From NCBI RefSeq assembly GCF_027942865.1, contig NC_134515.1:18808227-18872226 (forward strand): a stretch of 64,000 nucleotides of DNA. The letters run 5' to 3'. The translations under genes and the position numbers were made by a program. Positions 1-13,573 of this stretch are shown here, piece after piece; within the stretch, counting starts at the first letter, position 1, and every line of letters begins with the position of its first letter. The notes under the pieces are model-generated. The model was not told where the DNA came from and did not search any database. It was given only the letters and a program-made list of their open reading frames with translations. The DNA is from Odontesthes bonariensis. Its lineage: Eukaryota; Chordata; Actinopteri; Atheriniformes; Atherinopsidae.

Positions 1-683
1 ACTGTATCGAACATCTGAATAGTGCATATCATACAGCGAGACAACAAACATAACATCATGATGGATTTCGTGAGATGTATAACATTGATATCATCACGTA
101 AGGAGGAATATGGAAACATTGACGATTCACGCCGTGAGGAAGTAAGATGAAAGCAGCATCTCTGTAGGGAAATTAGTGAGGCAAATGTAGTTATTATTCC
201 CAGTATTCTATGAGAACAAAAAGGGGGTGTAAAGTGTTGGATGACAGAGCGGTAGACATGAATAAAGAGGCACAAAAAGGGATAGTGGGAGAGCAGAGGA
301 GGGTAGGGTCGTGCCCGTCTGCTTGTCTGACTGCCCTGCACTCTCCCCCTGACAGCAAGGTAATGCATGAACTGAAATGCAGCAGTGAGTCAGCAAGCAG
401 CCATGTAGAGTCCATCAAAAATCTTAATAAGACAGCAGAGCGGTCTTAGTTGTTGCAAACCGCATCACTGTTCCTGGCAAGCCAGGCCGTGTGCCTGCTC
501 ATCAGGTCGCCCTGGGCACTGAGGACCCTACTTGGGGGTCCATTAATGCTGGCAGCATGCACGCACCCTCACCCTCAATCCACTTTGGCTGCTCAGCAAT
601 TAAGTGCACTCCACCAAGGCTTTTAGAAGAAAATCTCTCAGGGCAAAATTTCTGCATGGCTTTTTGAAATTAAAGGGAAGAAA

Positions 684-691
684 GCACACAC

Positions 692-740
<49 letters not shown>
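684..740. repeat. (CA)n microsatellite
   Basis: Nearly pure CA dinucleotide repeat with one CG interruption. Confidence 0.95.
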
Positions 741-744
<4 letters not shown>

Positions 745-3700
745 CATGCATTATGATTGCAACAACTCTCAGATGCCTCTGATACGGAGGGAAGATGGCG
801 GCCATATTCTTATCATTAGTGCCATGCATGTAGCAAAAAAAAATATTCTGCTTTTACTTTTAAATTCATATATCTGCTTTGCTATTGTTAGTTTTTTAAG
901 CTCTCTATTTTGGAGAGAGACATGATGATAAAGAGAGAAAAAGATAATAAACAGGATGAAAGAACACAGTCAAACCACTGAAACAACAGGACAAGAGATT
1001 AACCGGAAAATATTTTTCTTTTTTATTTCTTTGCCTTTAAGTTGCTCTAAATATAACTCTCCTCTCCTTTCCTCACACGCCTCCCATCACAGACTGGGAC
1101 TGGCAGTGTGGGGCGGATAGCAGAGGATTGTCAAAGTTCACTGAGTTTCGTTGAATTCCCCCAAGAAGGAGCAAAGCAGATTTGAGACCGGCTCAGCTAC
1201 ATTCACTGACGCCAGATTGCCCATCTGAATGTGAACTCAGTGCTTCTATGGAAAACAAGACCAGACAGCCAGCTAGACTTGTTTCTCATCAGCCAACAAC
1301 ATTTATACTGTCATGGCAGTAAAGGTGTTCCTTGGAAAAAATAAAATAAGTCACTGTTCACACAATCAGTACAAAGAGACATGTGTTTTGGTGACATTTA
1401 CAAAACTTTGATCAAGGCGCATTTTTATTTTTAAGATAACGCTGATGAGATAGCAAATAATCTGATACAGATTATTTATTTGTTTTGTTTTGACCTTTTT
1501 TGATGGCAGAATAGTTTCTCACGTTTTCCTAATGAAAAGTCCTTGACATGCTTTGTTCACAATAGCACAGATTTACAGAACCATAACCATGTCTTTATAG
1601 TTTTATTCACAGAAGCTGGCGTTAGGGTTTTAGAGCCACAGCTCCACTCATTCTACTCTTTTCCATGAAGTGTGCCTGTTTAAAATTGGTTTTGAACTAC
1701 AATGCAAATATTATTTTGGACACACATTGTATGAGAGAGCATAATGTACTTAGTCTGAGAGCTCACACACTACACTGATTTCTCTCATCTGAAGTTCAGC
1801 CACAGATAGTTGTTACTGATCACTCTTATGGGCACAATCTTGTTAAGAGTCATTCTCTGAACTGGCCCACGTTGAAAAAACAATGCACGATTAAAGAATG
1901 TGACCTTGAGCCAACTGTCTTAATAAAAGCAATTTAATTTAAACTGCATTTCTGGCTAAATCTATTGCAACTTTGAACCAATTCTTGGAAAATTGCCAAA
2001 ATAAAATGTGATTTGTGCACACTTTATTACACTATTGTTCTGTGATCATTAAAGTTGTGTTGCAAAGATAAGTGGCTGGACAGAAGAAGAGGCTACAGCA
2101 AGGTGATATAATGTAAAAAGCACCATTCAAACATCAAATGAAAGAACCTCTGATTAAATTTTTATGCAAATCCCCTCCCACCCCTCTGTTTTATTTTTTT
2201 CTTACATAATCCCGCTGACAAACAAACAATCAAACTGTCAAGCCGTAAATAACCTCCTTGGTGGAAGTAACCAATCATTATGATGGAAAGCCTGGTGATA
2301 GAGAGCACAGTTTAGAATATAATTTAATGTAAGCACCATGATTAATACTCTGTTTTATATCATGCTAATCAGATTGAATAAAAACATCAACTCACTAAAT
2401 ATGGGTACAAATTTGATCAAGGATTCAGTGCCAACTTTCAACACTACAAGCACATGTTCAAAAAAGAAAAGGTTTTTTTTGCCTGAATCAAACCTGACAC
2501 TTTTTTTTTTTTTTTGCTGAGGGCAACCAAATTTTTGCTCAGTAAGCAACTGATCTCTGCAGCAGCTGGGAAGAAATGATGAGCATATGAGGGAAAACAG
2601 ACCTCCAGATCGTCTCAACAAACCTGGAGCTTTAAGCACATAAACTTTGCAGTCAGTATCCCACGTCAAGCATTTTGACTCGGGAAGAGGCATTTTACAG
2701 TAACAGAGTGCAGCAGGAGCTGAGGCAGCATCGCAAGGAGAGGTGGATAATTCAGAGCCGGGGAGAAGTGCAACCAGAGTAGGGCAGAGTGGATCAATAT
2801 GAGAGCCACCTAGATTGATACTTCATTCTGTCCTTAGCAGCTACACCCTTCTCTAATGCTACTTCAGGATACTTTCTCCCTGTCCATAAACAACCCTTGA
2901 TAGACCCTGCAGCCCTTCTACTTCCATTTTATTTCAGTACTCAGTTTTCAAACATCCGATTTCTCACCAAAAACATACGTTTTTCTGCACTAACTAGTTG
3001 TTTGTCATTCAGCAGCATTACAGAACTGCTATTAATGTAAAGATGTGACTCGTTTCAGAAGGGCTGACAGTGAATGTGGCATACATCTGAGGATGAGGAG
3101 CAAGACACAGACAGCCTGGCCAGGACCTCTATCTTTCATCCGCGCTGCCAACTTGGCCTTGCTGGCTACTCTGCGCATACTTATGCTCTCATCCCCCCCA
3201 AGGGATCCCTCAACCTGACTTCACCAAACAGTTTCAAGGTATAGAGAGGCTGGAGCTAACCCACATAAAGCTGTGTACCTTGAACGGAATGTGGAATTGC
3301 ACAGTGCTGCATCCCTCATTAAATCAGATGTGTTTGTTCCAAGCTGACTTGATTTAGGCTCTAGGTTTGATTTAGTCCTAATTGGTGGGTCTTCACAAGT
3401 GGGATGAACTAACTTTAGGAATGTCAGAATTATCAATATGTAATGACGCCCTACATATTCACACATTCCGGCTTTACATTAAAATTTTTACTTCTAGGCA
3501 TTGATTAAATGTGTTCTGTGTGTTGGTACAACGAGATAAAGGTCATTTATGAATGAAGATAACAGATGTGACAACCAGGATGAAGAAAACTGGAGAAACT
3601 GGTACGGTTGCAATTTTAGTTGTCCAGCCCTTTGCATAAATGAAAGAATATAGCTCGACTGTTCTGTTGACTTTTAATGTAACACTGAAGCACTGTTTCT

Positions 3701-4138
3701 AAACAGGAACTCAAAGCTGGAACTGGGATCTTGGGTCCTTTCAACATTGCTGGTTCATCAAATTTAATCAAAGCATGCACACTGATGCACTAACACACAC
3801 ACACGCAGAAATGCATCTACATACACACAAACACAGAAAGCACTTCACTCCTCATGGGACAGGCTTTTAGTGCTCTGTCTCATGCAGTATTTAATTGACC
3901 CCACACAGGAAGCCCAGCGGTCCCAAATGCACTCCTTCCCCCTACCAATAGAAAAAGCATGAGCGAGTGTGCCCACAGCTTCCCACCACTGCTCCTCTGT
4001 CACACAACTGCTCTAAATGCCATTTTCTGCTTTAGTGAAACTTAGACTCCTCACAGAAATGTCAGTGGCGAGGGTGAGAAATTTAGATATACATAACATT
4101 TCCTCAAAACAGTCAAATGTACCTGAAAAATCACGACA

Positions 4139-4158
4139 CCCCCCCCCCCCCCCCCCCC
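4139..4158. repeat. Poly-C homopolymer
   Basis: Twenty consecutive C bases; the length is prone to sequencing and assembly error. Confidence 0.9.
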
Positions 4159-4367
4159 GACAGTGATAACAGTCAAACTTTCAGACATAATTTTTAAAAA
4201 ACATCAGAGTTAAAAGATCCTCCTATTTCTACAAACTACACCTACATCTGCAAACGCCATCTAATCAGGTATGGTACAGAAAAACCAGCACGGATCTCTT
4301 TATGGATGGGGGTCTCTGCATTTTACAGTCGAGAGATTAGATGTAGAGGAGATAGCAGTGTACTTAC

Positions 4368-4650
4368 TCAGATGGAGGTAGGAGAGCACACTCCCCGTCT
4401 CTCAACTCTCTCTGCTAGTCAGTCATGGTGTTCGCTCTCTCTTGGGTAACACTGAAGTGTACTGTAGCGTGCTTGTAAGTAGTCTATCCCTCTCTCTGCC
4501 TTTACACCCCCCTCCTCTCCTATTCTCCACCACTCTCAGAACACAACCCCTTGCTACGTCACTGAAGCTCACTCTGCTCCGCATATCATCCTTCCCACCC
4601 TCTCTCTTCTTCCCTTTCATCTCTACCTACCCTGTCCGATGGGACTAAGC
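4368..4650 (-). other. Candidate 5' exon of a divergent gene
   Basis: Read on the minus strand, this stretch ends at 4368 with a textbook donor (ctga/gtaagtac). It is C/T-rich and includes CpGs. It has no long open frame: the ATG near 4424 reaches a stop after three codons, so it would be 5' UTR. If real, the gene would run leftwards out of the window and be divergent from adcy6. In human, ADCY6 and CACNB3 are divergent neighbours, so a cacnb3 first exon is one possibility, but no CACNB coding sequence was seen. Confidence 0.25.
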
Positions 4651-6600
4651 GTCACAGGCGCATGCTGAGTTCATTCAAGACTCTCATCGTGACTGACCAC
4701 GGCACAGTTTAAAATGACCATGTGGTATTTGGCTAGATGCTTCTACATCTTACAGTAAAAACTTACACTTTAATGAGTTAGGTGCGACAAAGGCAAAAAA
4801 TGAATCTTTTGGCACCAAACTGAAAAAACATAACTGAAAATAGATGTCACTTTCTCTATAGGGTCATTTATGTTGAAACTAATTATTTTAAGCACAGCAT
4901 GTAAAGGCCCCATATTTACACATACACATACACAGACACACACGCACAGCTGTGTGAACAGGGGTGTGCACATACAACCATAGAGTACTCACAAATACAA
5001 AGGCAACATCTCAACAATGGAAATAGACCGTGTCTGCAGTCCAGTCGTAGACTTTTCAGTCACTATGGATTTCAACATGTCAAAATCCAAAAGTTTAGAG
5101 ACATGAGTCAAAGTCTGTGTGCTGGATGAAGGGGTACGAGGGCTTTGTTCAACATGTGGGAGCGTCCCCTGTGTAGCCTCATGTTCATAGAGTGTGCTCT
5201 GCAGAAGTCATGGCTGGATGTGCTCTCTGACAGCTCAGCTGAGTGTGTGCGTTATGCATGTGTAATAATGAGGATGTGGGAGTTTTTTCTTGTTTTTACT
5301 GCACAAGTCAACCAAACATCTAAAGAGATGAAGGATGCTCTTATGAAAGCCTTTAAAAAGATGCCAGTGCAAAGCTTAACAACGTGCGTCTAAAAAAAAA
5401 AACAACCAGTCAGTATAAATAAAATAAAACCATGAGTTTTGGGCTGATGAGAAAATTTCCAGCACAGCTGAGATTCATAATTCATACATTAAGCTTGCAG
5501 GAAACAGAGGCAAAGGCAGAGAAGAAAAAATAAAAAAATAGAGCAAGATGGAGGAGGCACCAAATTCTGCATGAGCAGAAGATGTGAATAAAATATGAAT
5601 GAATGAATAAATGGAAAGTTAAACTCCATGGTGCTTTGCACTGAGCAGGAGAAAGACAGAAGGAGGAGAGAGCAGCTTTAGGAGCTGCACTGAAGCATTG
5701 AGTGCAGATGTCTGCCAGTCTGTCCCATATGAAGAGCCTCTGTGGGCAGAGCTGCTGCAGGTGCATTATGGATGAGGGCCTATTTTAAGGCACGAGGGAT
5801 GCTGCATTTTGATTTTTGAGGGGAGGGGGAAAACACCTGGCTGCTGCTAAACACTTTTGTGAAGTTTATGCAGCACTTGATGGGTTCAGACGTGCAGGTA
5901 CAGAATATGTTCCAGAACAGACCTGATTTCTGTGTGACTGTACACATCAAGAGGAAGGAGGAGGTAAGCAGACTGAGATGCCACTGAAGTGACTGAAGGT
6001 GTCACTAAGCAGCCATTCTTGCACTTCATGCAATAATAAAGCACACACTCATATATCTTACATAATCTCTGGTGAGGTTGCTCACTGGAAAGATTGTTCA
6101 AGCTGCAAACACAAGTTTTAACAACATGTATTTTTTTCTTTTAAAAGTGTGAGATATTTCTCAATTGTCACAGAAATGTTTTTGTTTTGTCATTATAATG
6201 TGACAAATGATTCAATTAGCAAGAGCTGGTTGAATTATAAGGGAGGAGTGTAATATCGGATGAGCTTGCATACCATTGCATGCATGTTTTAAATCTTTTT
6301 TTTTTTTCAACCTTTAGTACTTTACTTATATCAATTATAGATAGGTATTACAGTAAACAAAAGCGCTACTAAAATGGAAATGGATAAAATACCTATAACA
6401 ACAAATTCATGTTTGCTATCTGTCTCACAAAGATTTTTGCACATTATTTTTATCTGTCTAACCTCTTGATCACAACAAAAACCCTGCCTAGGTGAGATAT
6501 TCAGGAGACTTTTAGCACCTCGGCATGGATCTAGTGTACAATCTGGCTCAACCACCTGCAGTTTTCCTACCAGACCCACACTGAAGCAAATGATGCACAT
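4651..6600. other. Non-coding, nothing recognised
   Basis: AT-rich sequence with short CA stretches near 4.92 kb and only short random frames. Confidence 0.5.
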
Positions 6601-6620
6601 TTTGCCAGTTGGCTGGCAGC

Positions 6621-6770
6621 ACAGTCAAAATCGTCATTCTTGACTTTTTAAACACCTTTAACGCAGTCCAGACCCTCCAGGAGGGAAACAAGCTCATAGA
6701 GATGCAGATGGATACCCTGATGGCATCTGTGGTGGTGGATTATCTCACCAGAAAGCTGCAGTTCTTAAAC
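6621..6770 (+). mobile_element. Decayed LINE reverse-transcriptase fragment
   Basis: The frame starting with codon 6621 reads like motif A and the following helix of a fish non-LTR reverse transcriptase: ILDFLNTFNAVQ stands where intact copies have a DFSSAFNTIQ-type motif, followed by a VVDYLTRKLQF block like the usual DYLTGRPQ. Only about 50 residues are recognisable; downstream the open frame is unrelated. It is a truncated, dead copy. The similarity is from memory of the family, not from a search. Confidence 0.5.
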
Positions 6771-7336
6771 CTGCTGCATCTGTGTTCTCTACAAAATATA
6801 TTATATAGCTTGCTCTCTATGTGCTGGAGTATGTGCAGAAATGAAAGAAGACATGTTAAACTTTTCAGGCGCAAGCAAGTCAACAAAAACGCTGGTCTCA
6901 AAGGAAACACAAGAAGAAACAGGGTATTAAAGCTTAAGATAATAGGCTTTGTGATTCCTGAATTATTGCATTGTTGTTTCATCAGACTTTTCCTCATAAT
7001 GACACAGTTCTCTACTTTTAATTCAAAAGCTAAGAGTGGATTTAATGACCAGGAAATAATTCATAAATCTGTAAAACACAAGCTTATGCCAGTTGGATTA
7101 ATTTTGTTCCACTGTGCACATGCATATTACTGCATCATCTGCAGCTTTTGCATCATCAATTGCAACAGATACAATTTTACTGTAACAGAGATAACTTTAA
7201 GGTTTTCAATCTGACAGAGGTAATGTTTTTGCTTTAGACTGTTTTTAATCTTAATTGGAAACATCCTTTTGTGGATTGTCTGGTGTAATTTCATGGCAAA
7301 GTGGAATAAGAGGATTAGCTAAAGTCACAATCAGAA

Positions 7337-7523
<187 letters not shown>

Positions 7524-7527
<4 letters not shown>

Positions 7528-7557
7528 CTTTATTAATCCCAAGGGAAAAAATCAAAG
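7524..7557 (-). mobile_element. Retroelement 3' tail (minus strand)
   Basis: On the minus strand this reads TTCCCTTGGGATTAATAAAG followed by TATC repeats, a common 3' end of fish non-LTR elements, whose tails expand into tetranucleotide repeats. A sister tail on the + strand lies at 35653-35714. Confidence 0.5.
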
Positions 7558-8200
7558 GTGGAGGGAGGATCTCTTTATCCACTGTAAGTAAAAGTACTCA
7601 TACAATGTTGTGAAAGTAGTTTATTATAAAAAAATAATAAAGCATAACTTGTAAAAAAATATCTTAATATCTAATATGATAATAAATAGCATTAGATTAA
7701 TCAATGTAGTTGGATGAGGTGGGGCTAATCTTGCAGTATTTTATCCAAGTCCAACTAATAATGATTTCCATTATTATTAGTGATCTTTTGATTACATCTG
7801 TTATAAACTTGTTGTTTGGCGTGAAAAGCTCCAAATTCAGTGAGAAATGTTTCCTCAAGAGCTCTGGACAATGAACAAAGTAGTGGCCTCAATTCTTTCT
7901 ACTGACTGAAATAATTAACAAACCATCACTGTTGTGTCATCAATGTGGTTATAAAACTGTCCAGACGTTTGACTCTACAGAAGAATAAATAAATAGATAA
8001 ACAAATGAATAAAATCACTTTATGAGCTCTTGGTACATAATAAAAAATCTTAATTTGTGAGGAGAGTTGTTGACTATGCTGTTATATCAATGTGACTCAG
8101 TCAAAACTACAATATTTTCCACTTTAGTAGAGTAAAAAAGAGAAGCTTAAGTAAAGCACAGAATTCGACCTCAAGCAGCATTTGGGTAAATGCAATTAGT
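7558..8200. other. Non-coding, nothing recognised
   Basis: AT-rich sequence with no long frame and no recognised repeat. Confidence 0.5.
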
Positions 8201-8204
8201 TTCT

Positions 8205-8753
8205 TCCCACTCCTGGTCCCAGCGTCACACAACGTTGAGCCCCGCCCCCTCAACGTTGATCTCCGCCCCGATCTGCGGTCTGCAGTCAGGGGTACTTGCC
8301 CTCAGACTCTCTTGGACGGATCACCGATCTGCTATCTTGCGTAAATGCTCATAACTGATTCGTCTGTTTTAGTCAAAGCTGTTCACGTGAACATTTAAAC
8401 GCCCAGCTCGTCTGCCCCTAATTTCAGCTGGCATGCTGACAGTGACAATGCGTGTCGAGGCTCTTCCGCTCCCAAGTGAAAGATTCCCAGTGAGGTCAGG
8501 CTGTCTAATTTAATCACCATCCATCCAAACAGCGACGTATAATGTCGCCGCTTGGTTCCGTCTACAACGGCACAGTGACAAAGCACAACGCGTGTGTGGC
8601 TTCAGTGAAGCTCAGCAACATCTCGACCAGGAGAAACTGAGAATATAGCCCACCTCGTTAAGCAGGAAGACGCTTGAATTGGTCAGGGACATCCGCCGTT
8701 AACGGGAATCCCGCTCACCACAGCTCAATTTGGGACGAAAAAAAACTTTCTTT

Positions 8754-8785
<32 letters not shown>

Positions 8786-8900
8786 TTTTACAGTTACCTA
8801 AAATGGATCAACTAATGTCAGAGCACCGAGCCTCGTCCAAACATTTTCCACGAGATAACGGCTCGGCCGCTCCTCAACGCTGAAGCTCTGGCAGCATGTG
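8205..8900. promoter_or_regulatory. CpG-rich patch with tandem GC boxes
   Basis: Local rise in G+C and CpG inside AT-rich DNA. Two copies of an 18-base unit (AACGTTGA..CCGCCCC, at 8231-8248 and 8252-8269) each carry an Sp1-type GC box. CpGs continue to about 8.9 kb, then T-runs follow. It could be a distal or alternative promoter of adcy6 or an unrelated element. No exon could be anchored to it. Confidence 0.35.
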
Positions 8901-11900
8901 CGCGGTAAAATGTCTCATTTCTGACACATGGCATGACCAGTGTCTGTACACAAAGGATGGATGGATTACGACTTTTGTAATAAATTATGCAAAACCTGCA
9001 CTTTTTTCACAGTCCAGTCCCACCCGGGGGATTTCAGCAGTGTCATGCCAGATTTCTATTTTTGAATCTGAATATGTGGTTTTCGATTACGAGTTTGGTG
9101 TCTGTCGCCTTAAATTGGTGCCTCACTCAAACTCAGAATGGATTCTTCTTTTTTTTTTTTTTTTTTACCTTCCGGAGTGAATCAGTATTAGACTCAGCTC
9201 ATCTTCCAAAAACGTGTACAAAGTAAATGTGGCCATTCAAGCTGCTTATCACGAATCGTGAAATGAATTAAACTGGGTGAGAAGTTCCGAGACTACATCC
9301 TGCTGATTATAGTGATAGGCTACACCGGGAGGGAAATAAATCGTGTCCTCAATATTGTCTCGTGTGCATATGCGAGTGTGAAACTCAAACAGTGTGTTGA
9401 ATTACCACAGTTTAGGGTGTTTCTCTTTGCATCATTTTACATAAGGCGTTGTTTGATCGGGATGCTGTTTTGGGCGTTTTGTGGTCGCTGGCCGAAGCTT
9501 TCAAGGCAGATAGGATAAGATGCAGGTATGCTCGTTTTTCACTGATCCAGCACTTGGCTCCCCCTCGCATCCTGTTAGCGTCCTCCATTTACACAGGACC
9601 AATCGACCGCTTCTCTCATGTAGCATATCCTGCCAATGTCAAAAACACCGGAGAAAGTCACAGTTCCAGTACAGGACCACAGAGAGGACCCATGTTTTAA
9701 CTGAACTACCTTTTGTGGTTAGTTTAGATTTTAATTAGCTTTGGAACACAATCAGGCTTTAATACTTTGGCATAATCCAGAGCAAATACAGATGCCCCTC
9801 AGAGATGTTTAATGTTTGAAAATACTGTTCTTGGAGTAATAGTGTGTAGAATTCATTCCAAACAGGCTCAGTTGATCTGTTTTTGTGCTTGCGATAAACA
9901 GGAAAGTGAACTTCTGAATATCCTAAGACAAAGGGACGCTTGATCACTTCAGGTAGACCAAATACATTTATATTGACTGAAGCTTGAAAAAGAGAAACAG
10001 TGTTTAAGCAGTTAAAGTTTTGTAGAATAAACGTGTTGGATCAAGGTTTATTGCAAACTGTTTCATTCATTTTTGTCTCACACTGGCTTGTAGATTGGAC
10101 AGGATCTGTAGCGTCGGCACACAGTCATGTTCTACAGATAAATCATATTCAGATGTTAATGGTAATGAAGATTTCCATTTACTAAACTTATTCAGACACA
10201 AATAGTTAATAAATTGTTTAGATGTAATACTGTATACTTTTAAGATGTTGCAAGCCTTTCTTGCACTGGAATTGGTTACAATTAGCAGAAATGTCTTCAA
10301 TAAAAAGATCGCTCCTTAGTGTAGTTGCACCAGAGGTGTCAGGTTTCCACACTGTAGAAAATGCACAGTGGACCACAGCTAAACTTGGCCTAAAAAAATT
10401 GTAAAATGTGTGCTTGTATTGGTCTAAAATCTTTGATTCGGTGTGAGAACAAACTTTCTCTCCACAGCAGATGAACATCAAACTCTTTGCAGACGTATTT
10501 CTTCACATTAGAGGTCAAGCCTCTAACACTAGTCTCTAGCTTCAAAGATTTTTCTTTACAAGGGACCTTTGAATCGGGAACAGTTGTGAGAAACAGTTAA
10601 TGACTAACGGCGCCCACTGCTGGACACACCAGCATGATACTACTACAACAGCATAACAAGTGGGTAAATTGTTACACTGTTCATTTCACCACCACAAGAG
10701 GTGCTATCTCAAAGTCAAATGGCCAATTTGTGGAACAACGTGTTCTTTGGTCATTTTCCTGTTCTAAAAGGTCGAAGCAGCAATATTCTTGTTTCTGTTT
10801 CAATGAAAAAAATGTTTTAAATGTCTCAACTTCAATAAGGAAACTTTGTCAGGTGGGCTACCAATGCTGAAAGTAATATTTTGGCAAAGGAATGCAAATG
10901 GTGGGGTCAAAAACTAGGTGTGTAGAGAAGAACTGTAAGGACTTTAAAAAATCATTAATCTGAAACAATCTGTTGTCTGATTGAGAGGAGGATTTCTATC
11001 TTTCTCAATGCAAGGCCTTCCCAAACACCTGTATGAAGGAGACGCAGGTGCTGATCCAACAACTGGACAAACGGATGCTCTATTGTCTGACCAGGCACTT
11101 ATGTGTGCTACAATGGCAACTCCACATATTATTTTGAAAGGCTAATGATGTTGTTTGATGTTACTGAAGACCTGCTATTCAATTCATTTGGTTTCAAATT
11201 TAAAATAAAAACACAAATCAATTTTCACGATGTAGTTGATGATCCAGTGTGGAAACTTACCCCCTTTGGTGCACGGGGCATGTTTCCCTAGTGCGAATAC
11301 TGTACTTGACTGTCAACAATTCTGTCCTGAGATCAGATTATTGAACATGTAATGAATGAAAAAATGTGTATCCAAAATATATTCATTTAATTTGGTCAGC
11401 GCCATTGTGATATATTGTACTCAATCGATATGAAAAAAAAAAAAACAGTGAAAATGTGACAGCATTTGCTCTCCTCTGCTCTTATGTTTGTAACCATGAG
11501 CAATATCACTGAAATGTTGACTGGTTCGAAAATGTATCACCCTGCTAAATTGTGCCTTATTAAGGTGATATGTACGGTGTTTGATTTGATCTATAATTAA
11601 AAACAAAGGACAACTGAATGGACAACTTTCAAAATATAGACACAAATCTAAATTTAATTAATCAAAAGTGATGTGTAATTTCACACAAATGGTTGACTAA
11701 ACAAGGCTATAAAAGCACCCATCAGTGTCACAGCTTTGACAGTTTTGGTTGTGTTTACTTGAGTATGACTCCACATGTTAGAAGATTGCCTGAAAAAAAA
11801 AGGAAACTACCGTATATATGCAGTTTGAAACTGTAGAATGGAGGTTACCTTTATAAATTATGCTAAGAGCTCATGTTCGTTTACCAAAATGCAGAGTGAA

Positions 11901-12740
11901 AAGGTTTCTCAATTTGTCAAGAGAGTTGAAAGGAGAGGTATTTCCAATGGGATGATAATCTCAAACAAACGCTGCAGCAATTAGAAAGTGAAAACTGGAT
12001 GAGTGGGCACTGAAACCCTCCAGAAATTCATCAGAACACCTTATGAGTAACAGCTGAAAAAGATCCACCTGTGCAAATTGAACATCTCGCCACAGATCCG
12101 CGGATCTGTAAAAAGATGACAGACACTTTAGAAACTAAGAAATCTCAACAACAAACCAGCTATACTCTTTTATTCAGGTTAAATAACCAGTTTTGGTTGC
12201 TGTGGCTCTAACATGGAGGCTTTCTATCCTAATGCCATGAGTAAAATACTTTATATTTTCAAACTAATTGGCTTATAAATCTTTGTTATAAAAACAAATA
12301 ATGTTGCATTTAAATGTCTCATACAAGTATGACCAAACATTTTAGAAACAACAATCAGGGATCCGCTCTATGTGACATATTCACTAAACTCACTAAAAGT
12401 TCGTAATTGTGTAAACTGCTAACATGTATCCGGAGAAACTTTGCATCAGTGCTCAAGTTAATTCCATCAAGTACCAATTTTGCATGTGTAAATTCCTTTT
12501 CTCCTCATTTGTGACTGCTTTATCTTTTCCTTTAACTTTCCGAGATTAAGATTTCAAAGTTTTGAGGTCTTCATTTTCCAGTTACTGTAGTACTGCTGGC
12601 AGTTTTTGGAGGTTTGTCATAGATGAAACTCTTCTGCTGCTTTTGCTCTTGTGACATTTGACGGTACCTTTCTGTGATCACTGGAGTTCGCCTAGTCTTA
12701 GTTTTGAGCAGGTCCGCTGCAGAACTATTATGCTTTTAAG
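8901..12740. other. Intergenic, nothing recognised except a CTCF-like motif
   Basis: AT-rich sequence with short random frames and T runs near 9.15 kb. A CTCF-like core is at 10609-10625. Confidence 0.45.
10609..10625 (-). promoter_or_regulatory. CTCF-like motif
   Basis: The minus strand reads GTCCAGCAGTGGGCGCC, close to the CTCF core consensus (CCASYAGRKGGCRS). Confidence 0.35.
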
Positions 12741-12749
12741 GCTTGTATA

Positions 12750-13190
12750 GCACTGGGGTCCCTGTAGATATATGAACAAGCGTCTACTTCCATATGGGCC
12801 TGGGCTTAGCCTGAGAAAATGGACACTTGGTCCCTATTGGAGATGAGACTCCAAGATCTACATTGAAAGCTGGAGGTGACCCGGCATTTTCAGTCAGGGA
12901 TCTTTCACTCTGGAACTATTTGCCGGATCTATGTCCTCTTTTAAATATCTTTTGAAAAATTACTTTTTTTTTTTTTTACCCCTGATGGAATGTAATTTTA
13001 TCATATTTTTCCTGCATCTGCACAAGTAACTGTATATGTATGTGTGTGCGTGTGTGTGTGTATCTATAAATATACATGTGCACATTTGTATTGTAATTTT
13101 CCTACCACACTGCCAATTTACTGTCATCTGCTTCTGTAAATGACTTTAGAAGTTTTGTTTAGAAATGTACAATATAAATAGAATTGTATT
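12750..13190 (+). mobile_element. Decayed L2/Rex-type LINE 3' end
   Basis: The segment near 12880-12975 translates in pieces to AFSVRDLSLWNYLPDL followed by an F-K-like stretch, resembling the C-terminus of fish L2-type reverse transcriptases (AVAAPKLWNSLP.., then [10 protein letters not shown]). A 3' UTR-like tail ends in AATATAAATA near 13180. It contains a TG repeat at about 13040. Heavily degraded. Confidence 0.4.
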
Positions 13191-13556
13191 CATCTTTTAC
13201 TCATCATAGCCTGCTAAACTAATAGGCTATACTTTATGTCATTACATCGTGCCTTTTTTATTGTGTATTCCATAGCTGTAGCCAAATATTTAATGTTCCC
13301 AATGGGATCTGGCAGGGCGTGTTGTTGTTTTAAACAGTGAGAAGTCAACAGTCCGTGTCAACACTAGTTGCCTTACTGGTTTACAGATTAAATATAATCA
13401 TGAGATCTCAACATACTGGCTGCTTGCACGGCCATCACACCTGACTCTGCTTTTATCCATTGTTTTGCTGTCAAAAACGTGAACGTCAACACTTCAAGGA
13501 AAACACTTTGGAGCAGTTTCAGTTGTATTACCTTTGGGCTGATTTTACTAATCATC

Positions 13557-13573
13557 GCCACTAGATGGTGCTG
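13557..13573 (+). promoter_or_regulatory. CTCF-like motif
   Basis: GCCACTAGATGGTGCTG matches the CTCF core closely; it lies about 0.5 kb upstream of the putative adcy6 first exon. A weaker match (CCTCTAGGGGGACT) is at 13772-13785. Confidence 0.35.

Larger units (their letters stand above)
1..4367. other. No recognised gene; possible intron of a leftward gene
   Basis: AT-rich sequence with only short, stop-rich frames. It holds a CA repeat near 0.7 kb, T runs near 2.5 kb and a 20-base C run at 4139. Nothing resembling a coding exon was recognised on either strand. Confidence 0.5.

Noticed and set aside
6609..7214. A 201-codon open frame on the + strand
   Set aside because: Only its first 50 residues resemble anything, a decayed LINE reverse transcriptase; the rest is AT-rich random translation without splice or codon support.
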